Of a stretch of DNA of 64,000 nt, positions 1 through 12,518 are shown piece by piece. Numbering within the stretch: position 1 is the stretch's first letter; each line of letters begins with the position of its first letter. The position numbers and the translations under genes are program-made. This stretch comes from Pochonia chlamydosporia 170 (lineage: Eukaryota; Ascomycota; Sordariomycetes; Hypocreales; Clavicipitaceae): assembly GCF_001653235.2 (NCBI RefSeq), contig NC_035796.1:2666001-2730000 (forward strand), read 5' to 3'. A model generated the notes under the pieces. The model was not told where the DNA came from, searched no databases, and saw only the letters and a program-made list of their open reading frames with translations.

Positions 1-1621
1 GCGCCTCCCGATGGTCTCAAATTCGACTGGACACGAATCGAGTGGGCCAGCCAAGTGCAGCGCAGTGCAGCGCAGTGCAGTGCCACAAAGTCAAACACCG
101 ACGTGCTCAAATTGGTTGGATTCTAGAGCTTGACAGTGAGGATGAGCTTCGAGAGCCAAGCTTGGCCCATGCGATGTCGTGAATTGTTTCAAGGACCAGA
201 CGTCTTGGCAAGCTTCAGTTTAGGCAGCATTCTTCCATGTGAATTCCGTGTTAGGACTACCGGCAGCTCATGGTGGCCTTGGGTCGGCAGTTCGACATTG
301 AGGACGTGGCCGTTGCCCAACTTGGTACTGCACTGTATCACATATCACGCAAATAAACATGTCGTGCCATACTGTGAGGTGTGAGTGCAGACTTGGCTGG
401 CGACTTCATTTTGCCAAACATGGAGAATACTCCAAAATGTCGTTGACAGAGACCTAAGCATTTGATAGCTTCACTCTTGACCATCTTCACCAACCACTAG
501 ATGGGCCGGGTCAAAATCGCACACTAAATGTCCACAGCTACGATGCGCTCAAAAGGGTTGAATCAATTAGTTGCAAAATTTACAGTACTGTTCCCACTCA
601 TGTGCAATATTTCGTCATACATACCTACCTAGGTACCTAGGTAGGTAGTAAAGATTGCATTGCTGCCAACAGGAAATAACCTGGCTGTAGGGTATGCTAC
701 GGCCTGACACTGCCCTTAGATTGCAACCCCACGAGACATAGGTAGTGGACATTGTGTACGTGGTGTAGAGTCTGATTTGGACGATGATGCACTTGACACT
801 TAGAAACTGATAGTTAAAAAAACAGGTGAAGTGGATCCCAAATTGGCACAAAGGTGGCCTGCCACAATCTTTCGCAGCTTGTGCAGTCTCCATTACCATC
901 CAACCTGTTGCACATCTTGATATCAAAGCGGTTTATTACCCAAAATTCTCAACGTCAGATTTAACAACCGTCTGTAGTCACATGTCCCCTGTTCCTTGCT
1001 CACATCAAACTCAAACCAAGGTTGAGTTATACCAAAAGAACCAGCCCACAAGAACTCCATCAAGCAGAACAAAAGCTGACTCGGGCTGGAGATGTTGCAA
1101 CTCTTATATGCGAAGCTGGAGCCGAAAGCAGCTGACGGCTTCACCATCTCACGAATATCTCACGTCACAATCTTGCCTCCACTGGCCTTATAGCTTCACA
1201 TCGACTGTGTTTTCGCAAGTCGTTTAACGTGTTGTATTACAATAAGAAAGCTGCGCTACATTTGCATACAGTAGATTCAATGTCTCATTCCTTGAGCACA
1301 TAACGACCGTACCTCTTCAAACGACTCTTGTAGAGCCGCATAGAGATACCCCAAGTTTACTATCCACCCCCCTTACGACCATCATCAAACAAGAGCGGTA
1401 TCAAAGAAGAGAAAAAGAGACAAATGGTGCTGCCGTGTTCCCAAATCCTATCCCCCAACGCCGAAAATTCACTCGCCACCTCCCCAAATCCATAAACAAG
1501 TGGTCATGAACCGGTCCCTTGCGGCCATGCGGTAGCATGTCGAATCCATGGCCGGCCAACACACGACTTAAACTCGGTCGACACGTCGTGCTTCTCGTTC
1601 GCTCTGTATACTTGCACCCAA
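1..1621. other. Gene-free stretch at window start
   Basis: No convincing coding region on either strand; the open frames here are short, overlap on opposite strands and show no recognisable domain. A short direct repeat built on CGCAGTGCAG lies at about 55-84. A perfect 26-bp palindrome lies at 622-647 (listed separately). The part just below 1622 would be the 3' flank of the minus-strand GH76 gene. Confidence 0.6.
622..647. repeat. Perfect 26-bp palindrome
   Basis: The 13-base half TACCTACCTAGGT is followed directly by its reverse complement, so the whole 26 bp reads the same on both strands. It is made of ACCT/AGGT steps. A related shorter string (CTACCTAGGTACCTAT) occurs near 39325, just upstream of a transposon insertion. 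It could form a cruciform or mark an old insertion footprint; its function is unknown. Confidence 0.9.
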
Positions 1622-3179
1622 TTAAGCACCTACGCTCATCCAACCAAAGACACCACATGCCGACCCAAGAACCAGGAAAGTGAGAATGCCAGCACCAGCC
1701 TTGTCGGCAGTCGTGATGGGCTTGACCTTCTTGAGAGCATTGTCGCCGCCACCACCAGCGTTGGGATTACCCTTGGACGTGCCACCGTCCTTCTCAGTCA
1801 TAGGTGCCTTGGCGGCAGGAATGAGAAGGGACATAACGGCTGAGAGGGCTGCCATCTCTTGGCCAGCGCCAGTCTTGCCATCGTAGACACCACTAGCCCA
1901 CTTGAAGCCACACTGTCTTCCCAATGCGGCACCAGTACATTGCTTAATTGCAGCCTGAGCAGAAGTCTTCAGAACCGGTCGAATCGTCTCGGCAGTGTAG
2001 GGGGCAAGCTGCGAAATGGTAGAGTACCATCGGTGAAGGAAGCCCTTGAACGTAATCATATCCGTGGTGCAAGTGCCGGCATTTTCGCAGGAAATTTCAA
2101 CTGCAATTCCTTTGGGGAGAAACGTTTCCATTCCGTGCTTGAGGAGCCCGTCTAATCTCGCTTTCCATGTTGCGTTTCCATTGGTCTGAAATTGTCAGCA
2201 AGGTGCTGCAGATGAATGCTGCTTCTGCTTCAACAAAAATAAGATGACTCACATAATTGTACATGTAGGCAACGCCTTCCGCAAATACGGCGTTATTGTA
2301 GGAGAATTCAGCCCGGTTGATATCTTTGCAGTCGCCGGCAACCTTGGCACCGTCGTAAATGGCATAATTCTTGTTGTCGATAAATCCAATCTTCCACATC
2401 CAATCCCAAGTCTTATCAGCCCAATCTGAGTATGTGGTGTTACCGGTGTAGCGGGCAAGACGGGCACCCATATTGAAGAAACAACCGTTAGCGATACTAT
2501 TCTTGTAGTCGTATCCGTTGTTGGCAAACGGAATCTGCCATCGCAAACCACCACCGCAGGTCGAGTCGTGACGATCAGGACTGGCTTGGGTATTAAAGAC
2601 GGCTTGAGCAAGCTCTAACCACTGTGGTTTATCAGATGGAGGGTCAGGGAAGCCATTTTCAGCAGCTGTCATGGCAGCCATGCCCCAGAAGCCTTGATCG
2701 TCATTACCCAGCGATGCCGTAACGTTGCGGGGCATATAATCCTTATTTTCTCCGACTTGGAACTGCATCGATTGCATAATTTCGTTATTGTAGGTTGAAT
2801 CTCCCGTCCAATACCAATAATCGATCAAAGTCCCCCACATAGCACCTCCTTCCCACCAGTAGTAGTCACCGGCAGGTGGAGGACCGGGTAGAATACCAGG
2901 TGTTTGGCCAGTCAAGTTGCCCTTGTAGTATTGTAACATGTCCCATGCTAAAGTGGAAGAACTTTGCTTGATAGATGCTGCAATGGAAGTATTAGCGTTT
3001 GTTGGGTCTGGAAAGACGTGGTCTTGTGTTGCTGTGCAAACCAACGAGTCAACCAGCGCTCACATGGACGTGCCCTTACCGGTGCTGTCAATAGAAAATG
3101 GCGATGTTTGTGCCTGTGCAAAGGTGGCAGCTGCGAGCAGCGCGGCACCAGCCGAACGCGGGGAGATGGACGGCTTCAT
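1622..3179 (-). CDS. GH76 mannan endo-1,6-alpha-mannosidase (Dfg5/Dcw1 family), secreted and GPI-anchored
   Basis: Three exons: 3080-3179, 2253-3031 and 1622-2185, with introns of 48 and 67 nt, giving 480 residues. The start at 3179 gives a signal peptide (MKPSISPRSAGAALLAAATF, then AQA). The body carries GH76 features, including WWEGGAMWG, the NDDQGFWG motif with the paired acidic residues D144/D145, and the Cys-Gly-Gly-Gly-Leu-Arg-Trp segment. The C-terminus has a low-complexity Gly/Asn spacer followed by a hydrophobic tail ending GWMSVGA, as expected for GPI attachment. Family members are thought to act on GPI-anchor mannan and cross-link glycoproteins into the fungal wall. The donor of the first intron was chosen by phase (G|GTAAGG); a nearby GTGAGC does not keep the frame. 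Function is inferred from family membership. Confidence 0.93.
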
Positions 3180-5378
3180 GATGTGATGGCAATAATTCGA
3201 GCAGTGACTGATGAGCGATGGCGCTTATTTACGAGTGACGAGCAAGAAACGAGTGAAGGCGAAGCGAACGTGGGAGGGAAAACGCGGTATTAGAATGTCG
3301 TCGTCATACGAAACACTGGTTTGTTTTGCGAAGAAGCAACAAGGTGTTGCCGGGCGAAATACCAGACAGTGTACGAGGTGACGGCGCAGTGAAACCAGTC
3401 ACCTGCGATGTCGACGATAGCGATAGTGGTAGAGAATCTCGAGGCGAGATTGCAGTTGGATGTCGTGGTCTGAATGAGGGAATAGGAACAAATGGCCCAG
3501 ATTGAGAGGTGTTGACAGAAATCCAAGCCATCAGGGGGAACGTGGGCAGATGAAGGGGAAATGGCGGGAGGGAGGGACTGCCGATGAACCTGGAACATCA
3601 AATGCCAGTGTCAAATGTATGAGGTGGGAAGTACAAGAACTTGGGGCTGGATCTAGTGTGAGTGCGAGTATGAGTGTTGGTGTGGGCGGCAAGTCCACCA
3701 TGCGCAAGCGACGAGTTCCATGATTTTGCTCAACCTCTCAAGTGGACGACAACCAGACAATCCTGGCCGCCATCGCCGACACCAATGTCTGTTTACAGTA
3801 TGGACGTTTTCCCCCATCCAAGCAAGCCTCTCAAGAACCGTAATGCCACGAAAATGGGCGTCGCCACCTTCCGTGCAGAAAGTCATACTGTGCCAGCATT
3901 CCAGCAAACAATTTCCTGGTTTTTGAGACAAGGCGCATGGATGTCTTGCGGCACGCCTCTTGCCCGTCCCAACAGACGGTCGATCCTCTCAAACACCACG
4001 ACTAGAGAGCTGGCTCATTTCTGAAGCTGGACAACAAGGGTCAACGGGTCATTGCAAGGCACGCAGTGCTTGGATGGGTAGAGCGGCAGCAAGAGAAGCC
4101 GCCATCATGTTAAAGAATCCACACAACCCTTGCCCGATTTCAAGCCACGAGTGGAAGAGAATTCGACCAGAGTCCTGCCAGCTGCGGAAGCTAATTTGAT
4201 TCATTCAGCCGACGAGACTCTCAGTGCTTCACGGCGACCCCTGTGGCTTCTGGGCAAATGTCCATCCTTCTGTCAATTCGAACGCAGGATCGCATTTCAT
4301 CGCGCAACGCAAAGAAGATGGAGTTGGGCAGATGTTCAACATCCCCAGAAACGAGATCTATGCCAAGAGAATGCGTGCCGCATTAACCGATCGACGGTGG
4401 TCTTGTCCCGTGCTTTTGGGGTCTTGGCTGACCTGGGGCTGCACTGGTTTGGCTGTCTGAGTTGCTGGCTTGATTGCTTGGCATGCCATTTCAGTCGACA
4501 CTGAACGCCAGAGCTGCCCTTGTTTCTGTTCCTGGCAGAACCCAGTTTTCTTGCTTGTAGAGTGCTCCCTGCAGCATCCACTCAATTTGACCCAATGTTC
4601 CTGGCTCCCGCGTGAACAACCCTGTGCAATACACCTTTGACGGTGTTTGGAGTCTGCATTTTTTTTTTGGTCCAGGTGGACCGTTGACTGGCGCTGAAAT
4701 ACCCGAAACTACAGGCTGGTTCACAGCTGGATCTCCAGTGTCTGTGTGCGTAGCTGGTGCTTCAATGTTTGATTGTGGCCTCCCTCGATGCAACAGCCAC
4801 ATGACGTTGACAAAGATGAGGTGATGTGCAGCTGCCAGCCAATTGTGTGCCATTTTCTTTGCCAAAACAATGCCAGGCATGCCGCAAGCTTGTCCACACT
4901 CTCCCACGGCAACTTCCAATGATGACACCATCACCAAACCTTCTGGTGTCTCCAGTGTTTTGGTTTGCCAGTGGCTCAACTCCACAACGACGACCCTGAA
5001 TCTTTGTTTCCCTCCACGTCTTTTCTCGCCAACACACTTCTGGCCCCAGGCCCCACTTTTCGAACTGCTGAGCTGGCTGAGGGGCCATTGCTCGCGGCCC
5101 GACGTTAATCCTGTACCTGACATACTGACCAATCATGGGCTACATCTCGGGCAGGGGTGGCCCCATTGTGCGAGCTTGTGTCAAGCTGTCCTTAAGTCGC
5201 AGCTGCGCATCATCAAAGAACCCTGACCATATTCCCAACGACAAATTGCAATTGCACCATAACACGACTTGACGACGCCGCATTGTTGATGGGCAGAGCA
5301 GACACTCAGTCGTGATATATCAACAAGTCCTAAACGCCAGGTTGCCAGCGGCGCTGTTCTGCCGCCGTCACCAGGACA
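3180..5378. other. 2.2-kb intergenic stretch between divergent genes
   Basis: This lies between the start of the minus-strand GH76 gene and the start of the plus-strand Erv41 gene, so it probably holds both promoters and 5' UTRs. Open frames up to 213 codons occur on the minus strand (4491-5132) but have no recognisable domain and overlap others on the opposite strand. No RNA gene or repeat was recognised. Confidence 0.5.
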
Positions 5379-6624
5379 ATGAACGGCTTCGAGAAGAGCG
5401 GCTTCGATGAGGACAACTTTGGCGCAAAGGGTAGCATTGTGAGCGCATTTGATGCTTTCCGTAAGTGAAGAGCAAGCATGACCATACAAACCCTCTGGAA
5501 AACATACTTACGGCGTCCATTCCTACAGCCAAGTCAAAACCTCAATATGTCACCCGAACCGAAGGCGGCGGCAAATGGACCGTCGCCATGGCTGTTGTAT
5601 CCGTCTTCCTTCTCTGGGCCGAAATTGCACGTTGGTGGCGCGGATCCGAATCGCATACATTTGCCGTCGAGAAGGGAGTTTCACACTCTATGCAAATTAA
5701 CCTCGATACGGTTATCCTCATGAAGTGCGGCGATTTGCACGTCAACGTCCAGGATGCTGCTGGCGACCTTATCCTGGCTGGTTCCAAATTGAACAAAGAC
5801 GAGACGAGTTGGTCGCAGTGGGTCAACCAAAAGGGCGTGCACAAGCTAGGCAGAGATAGCGAGGGCCGCATCATTACAGGTGCTGGATGGCAGAATCTCG
5901 ACGAGGAGGGCTTTGGCGAGGAGCACGTCCATGATATCGTCGCCCTAGGAAAGAGAAGGGCCAAGTGGGCCAAGACACCTAAAGTCAGGGGCCCGCCTGA
6001 TAGCTGCCGAATCTATGGAAGCTTGGAATTGAACAAGGTTCAGGGTGACTTTCACATCACGGCTAGAGGCCACGGATACCTTGGTCAAGGTGACCATTTG
6101 GACCACTCGAGTAAGTCGCCCTCTCGATACGTAATGCTGGAAGAAGCAAACATGACTGACACCATACAGAGTTCAACTTTTCACACATCATCTCCGAATT
6201 GTCCTTTGGCCCGTACTACCCGTCTCTCGTCAACCCTCTCGACCGCACCATCAACATTGCCCCGAACCATTTCCACAAGATGCAGTACTACGTTTCCGTC
6301 GTGCCAACCCGATACAGCGTCGGCTCCAGCTCCATCTTTACCAACCAGTATGCCGTCACCGAACAAAGTATGGCCATTTCCGAGTATAGTGTCCCCGGTG
6401 TCTTCGTTAAGTACGACATTGAACCGATCCTGCTGTCTGTGAATGAGAACCGCGACGGATTTTTGACCTTTGTCATGAAGCTCATCAACGTGCTTTCGGG
6501 TGTGTTGGTTGCTGGACACTGGGGGTTCACGCTGAGCGAGTGGTTCCGAGAAGTGATGGGCAAGAGACGGAGGAGCAGTGGTGGCGAGGGTGTTTTGGGA
6601 ACCAAGCATGGCTATGATGCGTAG
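5379..6624 (+). CDS. ERV41: Erv41-like ER-Golgi COPII vesicle membrane protein
   Basis: Three exons: 5379-5460, 5529-6110 and 6170-6624, with introns of 68 and 59 nt, 372 residues in all. The short N-terminal cytosolic segment includes SAFDAFPKSKP, followed by one membrane span (VAMAVVSVFLLWAEIARWW). A long lumenal domain follows, with CGDLHVNVQDAAGD, a DSCRIYGSLELNKVQGDFHI block and SFGPYYPSLVNPLD. A second hydrophobic segment (FVMKLINVLSGVLVAGHW) precedes a basic tail. This is the Erv41/Erv46/ERGIC layout. In yeast the Erv41-Erv46 complex cycles between ER and Golgi and retrieves some ER residents. The length is close to that of yeast Erv41, and the first exon places the start firmly. Confidence 0.92.
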
Positions 6625-8150
6625 GGTACATTGGGGTTAAACAATGGGCATTTGTATTTATGGGATGGCGTTAGGGCATAGTTTTATGAAGCGACATCAT
6701 TTGTGCTACCTGTGAGACTAAATCATTTGAGTCTGAAGATCTTAGTGCGGGGTTTCCTGTGAGCTGAACTGTTGTCCTTTGCATTTGAATGCAAGTCAAG
6801 TCTTGGGGGTTCGACTCTAGATGGGCCATTCCGGGCCACATCGCATACGGAGGATTGAACACCAACCCATGAACCGTGGCTCTTGCCGGTTCATGTACCG
6901 CCCAGTAGTGTTGTTGCATCACTCATGTTAAGGGAGGGTGGTCAAGTGTTGAAGCCAAGTGAGAACGTTGCCGCTCATGTGCCGCATCAGGCATGGTAGT
7001 TGACCGATGGTGCGTTTTGTCACCGTCTCTCTGTGTCTTGGTGGTCTTGAGCACGATTCACCTTAGTGCCACATGACTTTTCTCCTGCCACAGTACTGCC
7101 TGGCCCTTGAAGCTGTATCTTTGCAACATTGTCTAGGAGTGAAAGTCCCTTCCAAAAGAAAGAAAACATAGGGTCACAGCTATGTGAAAGCCCGATTTGT
7201 TCGCTAGATGGAGTAGCAGTCTACATGTGACCTCGTTCTTGGACGGGATTGATGGCCCCAGGACCCGAGTGGAGTGTTTGCCTCCATCTTAGCTTGTTGA
7301 GGCCAGTTAGAAATACAGCAAAGAGTGGGAAGGATGTATTTTTGCTTATTTCCAACAACAAGTGACAGTCCGTCTCGTTTTTCTCCTAATATGGGTACTG
7401 AGGGAGGCAATGATTGTCCCGATGTCTGGTGATGGTGCCGAAAGACGGAGCATGGTGGGGCCGAGACTGACGCTGTGCAGCTATTGGCCAGGCGGTCCAA
7501 AACTGGCAATTGTCGAGTGTGTACGGAGTAAGTCAGATCTGAAGCATTCGACAAACGAGGGCAGTATATACCGCGCAACATAGTGCAGTTGAAGACAAAA
7601 TGCCATTGCCTTGCTTCCAATTATACACTAATCCCCAATAAGCAGTTATGTAAGAGTGTAGAGACCCGTGGACAAGGAACACAGGTTGAAGTAACTACAG
7701 GTTGCTTCACAGCGTCGGTGAATACCTCCGAAGCTCGTAGATGCCGTTTTATCTTGGATTGCCAAGAAAATACTACATGACCATCATTTAGCCCATAGAA
7801 AGCTTTTTAATAGCCATTTATCTGCCATTCCAATCACAAAATTAATTCATGGCCCGCGGCATCGTACGTATGGTGGCACCAGCCATGGTCATCCTCCATT
7901 TAGTGCCTGCAGTTGCTTGCTAACGTCGCAATCAATTGTTACCTTTCAGTGCGATCTGTTACTAAACATTGAATAATCACTCGGGATAGGATGTCATTTG
8001 AAAAGTCAATGCAATTTGAACTATCTGCAATGGAAGAAAATTCGCGCTAATCTAGGTAGCTAGCACCCAGCAACACCCGGTCAAGATGTTTCTTTATGCG
8101 TGTGTAAGCTGTCTCTACACCATGTCTCCGTTGACGTCAAGTTTGTCTTC
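6625..8150. other. 1.5-kb intergenic stretch between convergent genes
   Basis: This is the 3' flank of both Erv41 (plus) and the NmrA-like gene (minus). Open frames are short and contradict each other. A GGTTCGACTC string near 6808 resembles a tRNA T-loop but no tRNA folds around it. Nothing else was recognised. Confidence 0.5.
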
Positions 8151-9096
8151 TCAAGCCTTGACCTTTGCAGCCACCCTGTCTTCCAACTCCTTCTCACTCA
8201 ACAGAGACAAGCCCAAAACTTCATTATCCACCTTGGGATACGAAGCAGTATACTTGCCAGCCATCAAGCAAGCCTTGACCAACGGAAGCATGACAAAAGG
8301 ATCCGTGGTGCCTTCATCTTCAACCTTTTTAATCGCCTTGGCCAACTCATCCGCCGCGTCCAACTTCTTCTCTGTCCACTCACCACCACCATGCTTCTTA
8401 GCAAGCTCAAGCAGCTTAACCTGTGACAGGACAGCCTCGTGAATAAACACATTCTTGTTCTTCGTTTCCTCTGGCTTTTTCAAACTCCCAGCCACCGCCT
8501 TGCCAATACCAGAAACACTAGTACAGCTGAACTCGCGCGTCCCGTCATCAAAAAGCTCAACCGACCGGTTTGGCCAGTCCACGAAGAAAGGGGTATCCAG
8601 GATAAACTCCAGAAACGCGCCGATAGAGAAGATCGTGTACTCGAGTCCGTCGGATTCAGCCTTGGCCTTGAGATAGTCGTGGATTGCGACCATTGGCACA
8701 TATGGCGGGAGATTGGCGGCCTTGGGATCTGTCGAAATGCCGCTAAAGTCGGAAGGGATGAAGCGCTTGATACCAGCAGCGATGCAAGCGTCAATGATTT
8801 CCTTTTGCAGCGGGATGGAACTGTATGCGATTGTGGATAGGGCGACGTCGTGGCCTTTCAGGGCGTCAATGAGACTCTGCGAAGAGGTGTAGTCGACTTT
8901 TTTGACTTCTACGCCAGAAGGTACATTTTCAAGCTTGGACGGATCACGGCTGAGAACTGTGACTGAGAACTGGTGACTGACGAGTTGCTCGAGGATGGCG
9001 GAACCGAGGTTTCCTTTCTGGGATGAGTTAGTACTGTTCGCGGGTTGAAGAGTTGTGTCGAGTTACCCCGAGAAGTGCGATTTTCTGATAAGCCAT
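8151..9096 (-). CDS. NmrA-like / isoflavone-reductase-like NAD(P)-binding protein
   Basis: Two exons: 9067-9096 (10 codons) and 8151-9017, with a 49-nt intron, giving 298 residues. Splicing restores the nucleotide-binding motif GKGNLG (G10, G12, G15) straight after the first beta strand; the intron falls within it. Then come a Rossmann-type second strand (VTVLSRDPSKL), VDYTSSQSLIDAL, a serine-rich IKRFIPSDFSG segment and the C-terminal lid. Fungal proteins of this family are either redox sensors that bind NAD(P) and regulate transcription factors or true reductases; the sequence does not decide between them. No catalytic Tyr-x-x-x-Lys pair of classical SDRs was identified. The neighbours give no pathway context. 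Confidence 0.88.
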
Positions 9097-10580
9097 TTTG
9101 AGAGTTTCTGTTGATTGAACTGATGTATCGATGTGGGCGGTACTGTGAGTGTAAGTGAAGTAGTGAAAGTTGTGATGATGAGGTTTTGAACTCAAGAAGG
9201 TGAGGACAAGTTTGGATTTATACTTTTCGACCTTCCAAGTCAACCTACATCAGAATTTACTATTTTTACCATCCCGCCAGGCTACAGAGTGTGATGTCGT
9301 TGCCAACAGCGGAGTTCCAGCATCAGGATTCACCCAGCCACAAAGTCCGCACGACCAAGATGTTTGAGTGCGGACCGTGCATATGCATTGGCACATTAAT
9401 TTTGGAGTTTGAACAGTAAGCAGTCCAATCGGAGCCATTTCTTCAATTGTCCCCGTCGCCTCGTGTTGGTTACACGTCGTTCTTCGAGGGGTTTATAAGC
9501 GGCTCTTTCGTAGACTGCGCCATTTCGCTTCATTAATAATCCTTTTAATGTTGGGAGGTCGATAACTTGCCAGTCGCTACGGTGTTGATGGAGATTTCTA
9601 TGGAATTTAGGTCAATTACGGTAGAGTGCTTGAAAGGTGTTAGATTTTTAGAATATATGATGGATAGTATGGCTACCTCTGGAATCGTTCTAGCACGCAA
9701 CTATCAGTTCCCCCGACCCTTCTCAATTTCCTTGGTCATCCCGGTTTTGTTACTTACAGCCTCGAAAATGGCAATGATTCCTTGGACCGAATATTTTCTG
9801 GACGACGCTGAGAAACTCCAACAAACTTGGTAAAATGGGCAGTTTTGACCTTCAAGATGTTGCTGCAAATGCTGTCAATTGCCTAATGTGTACGACGCAT
9901 CTCAATGGAATTGTTAAAACACTAATTTGAGCAGCTTTCGCAAGGTCCAGGAGACCTATCGGGTACAGGCAGATCTAGATCCTCCTTCATGTCATTGCCG
10001 GCCAAGTACGAGGTAGGGGATCGAGCTGTAGTGTTGATGCAGTTTAAGAGCAAATCTGCATCAAAAGCTGTGCAAATGTGCAGTGAATTCAAAAACCGAC
10101 ATGTTACAGCGCATGGTTGTGCTCACTCTCGTCTGGTGAGCTTCTTCTACGTTGAATTGAATGGATCTTTAAAACAAGGTCGTACCGTTACAAGAGCTCC
10201 CTCTTAGGTAGGCACGCCATTGCACAACGCGCTTTTGAGTGACAATTATTATTTACTGCACTTTCATGTTGCAAGGCTTTGCGTCGAGATACATATTTCA
10301 TTTGCTGAAGCGCAAGAACAAATGGTGAAGGGAGTAAGTGGGTGGTGAGGATGATTTGGGGCTGGAGGCCTCGTTCTGGACAGCCTCACTTATCCAGATT
10401 CCATCACAGCCAGGTCCCTCATCCCATCTCGTTTGCATAGTCGTATGCTAAATGCCGATCGCGTTAATTGAGAATACGCCGTTTTGTGTTCGTCTCTGAT
10501 TGCCGGGAATTTACTGACACTGTCCATCTAGCTCAGTCCACGGCAAAGCCGTCCCAGAGTGGCACAATCCGGCACCAGAA
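9097..10580. other. 1.5-kb intergenic stretch between divergent genes
   Basis: This probably holds the promoters of the NmrA-like gene (minus) and the HET gene (plus). Plus-strand open frames at 9567-9833 and 9989-10207 have no recognisable features. No RNA gene was seen. Confidence 0.45.
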
Positions 10581-12518
10581 ATGGCGGTGCATAAAGTGAA
10601 AGACCTCAACGACCTGATCCAGCAGTACCAGAAACTCGGGGAAAGGTCTACAGAGAATATTAATGCACGCCGTTTAGAGTATTTTGAGGGCCCTTCACAC
10701 TACTGCAGATGCTGCGAATCCATGATGTCCGAATCTGGCATCGAGAAGCTCAAATGTCGCTTTGGATATCAATTTCAGCTTGAAGTACATGTCTCTTCGA
10801 TCGCAAGAAGGCTGCCAGCTTTGCAGGACAGTTCTGAAAGCGAGTGGAAGGTTTACTGCCGCTGTCGCCACCGAAGCATTGACGGTCTTCGCCATGCATG
10901 GGAACCAGCCAGTTTGGACAACCAACGGAGATGTCATAGACAGTCTGGGTCTGTACGGCTCTGATGGTCAAATACGGACAACTGTTCTCGTCTACACAGC
11001 TGCGGGTAGGTTTAAGACATAAAACACGTCAACAACACATCTCCATCCTGGCAGTTCTAACGCAGTTCAGACGACCCTGCCGCCAGATTCATAAGCAGAC
11101 GCCCCATGGCATCCGACGTGGGCAGCAATTTGGTATCCCAGCAGATTAAGACTTGGATCAACGAATGTCAGACTCAGCATCATACCTGTCCTTCGATCGA
11201 AAACCCCCCGCTACCAACTAGGGTTATATATGTAGGACGTGAGGTTGATGGCTCCTGGGACGGCTTGAAGCTCTATGTGAGCGAAACAGCCGAGAAGGGA
11301 CACTATGCAGCATTATGTTACTGTTGGGGGAAGGATGAGAATGTTGTCACGACAAAGGACAATATTAACTCACACAAGGATAAACTCGAATTCGCCAACC
11401 TCCCCAAGACCATTCAGGACGCCATTACAGTAACAAGATCATTGGGCCTTCTATATCTCTGGGTAGATGCACTCTGCATACTTAAAGACGACAAAGCCGA
11501 TACAGCGAGGGAAATCCAGAAGATGGGGCACATATACATGAATGCGACGGTTACCATCGCGGCATCAACCGCCTGGTCCGCATCCAAAGGGTTTCTGCAA
11601 CCGCGGAAACCGCCGGAGAGTTGTGAATTCGCCGTTCGTACCCCAGATGGAAAAGATGGCCATATACACGTTTCGGCGGTTGTCAGGCACTTTTTTGCTT
11701 TCCATCCATTGGACTACCGCGGATGGACTCTGCAAGAGCACCAGCTGTCTCCACGGCTCATCCTGTACAGCAAGAAAGAGGTTATCTGGCGCTGTCGCAA
11801 AGATAAAAGCAAAACTATTATCCCTGGCCAGATAGTCTATCAGCAGCCCCTGCGACTCCTACCATCGGGAATTTTCGAGGCTTGTACCTCCCGCGCCGGC
11901 AGGACGGTAACGCAGCAAACACAGCTTTGGACTCAAATCGTCTGCGAATACTCTGGACGTCAGTTAACTGTCGCTGTAGACGAGTTGAATGCTCTTGCGG
12001 GGATTGCCAAGGTGCTCGCAACATTCTGGGACGACGTTTACATCGCTGGCCATTGGGGGAGATGTTTGATACAGCACCTGGCCTGGTGGACTATTTTCCC
12101 TTCGTCAAACAAGTTACCTACAGATTACGCTCCAAGTTGGTCTTGGCTGTCTGGCGGACAGTGCATACGCTTTGACATTGTCGATGTTCCCACGGCTAGA
12201 ATGGTCGAGATGCCGTTGCTTGAGGGGGCTGATTGGCAATGCGGACAGCGTTTAGCGCTTGTTCTCAGTGGTCCAGTTATTGACAAGGGAAGTTCTCTCT
12301 GGTCGAGATTGCGGGTGAAGAAAGAATACCCCGGAGAGCAGATGTGTGTGCTTATTTTAGGGTATAAATTTTATGGGAGGGGAAAAAAGAAGAGGGTTGG
12401 AGTGGGCTTAGTACTTGAGAAGGCTGATAACAATCACTATCGGCGTCTGGATAGAGTGATTGTCAAGGGTATGGGGCTTAGATGGGATTCCAAGATACGG
12501 ACAGTCAGCATAATTTAA
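10581..12518 (+). CDS. HET-domain (heterokaryon incompatibility) protein, apparent frameshift near 10773
   Basis: The N-terminal part (10581 to about 10772) carries the zinc-like CRCCESMMSESGIEKLK motif common upstream of HET domains. The next part (about 10774-11005) is in another frame and carries EGCQLCRTVLKASG. A 65-nt intron (11006-11070) joins this to the main exon 11071-12518. That exon has the HET core: YAALCYCWG, LPKTIQDAITVTRSLG, YLWVDALCI, then a C-terminal extension with YAPSWSWLSGG. Moving from the first to the second part needs one base of a TTT run to be skipped; no intron of workable length and phase fits without deleting the Cys motif. This is therefore either a sequence error or a real inactivating indel. 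An alternative with a donor near 10647 would remove the Cys motif. HET proteins trigger cell death on fusion of incompatible hyphae; the role here is inferred from family. Confidence 0.78.

Noticed and set aside
3061..3070. GTGAGC donor for the first GH76 intron
   Set aside because: It leaves the wrong phase; the GTAAGG donor at 3079 closes the frame.
4491..5132. 213-codon minus-strand open frame upstream of Erv41
   Set aside because: No domain, overlapped by other open frames on both strands, and composition unlike the real genes; most likely chance in a promoter region.
6760..6850. Possible tRNA from the string GGTTCGACTC
   Set aside because: No acceptor or anticodon stem pairs around it.
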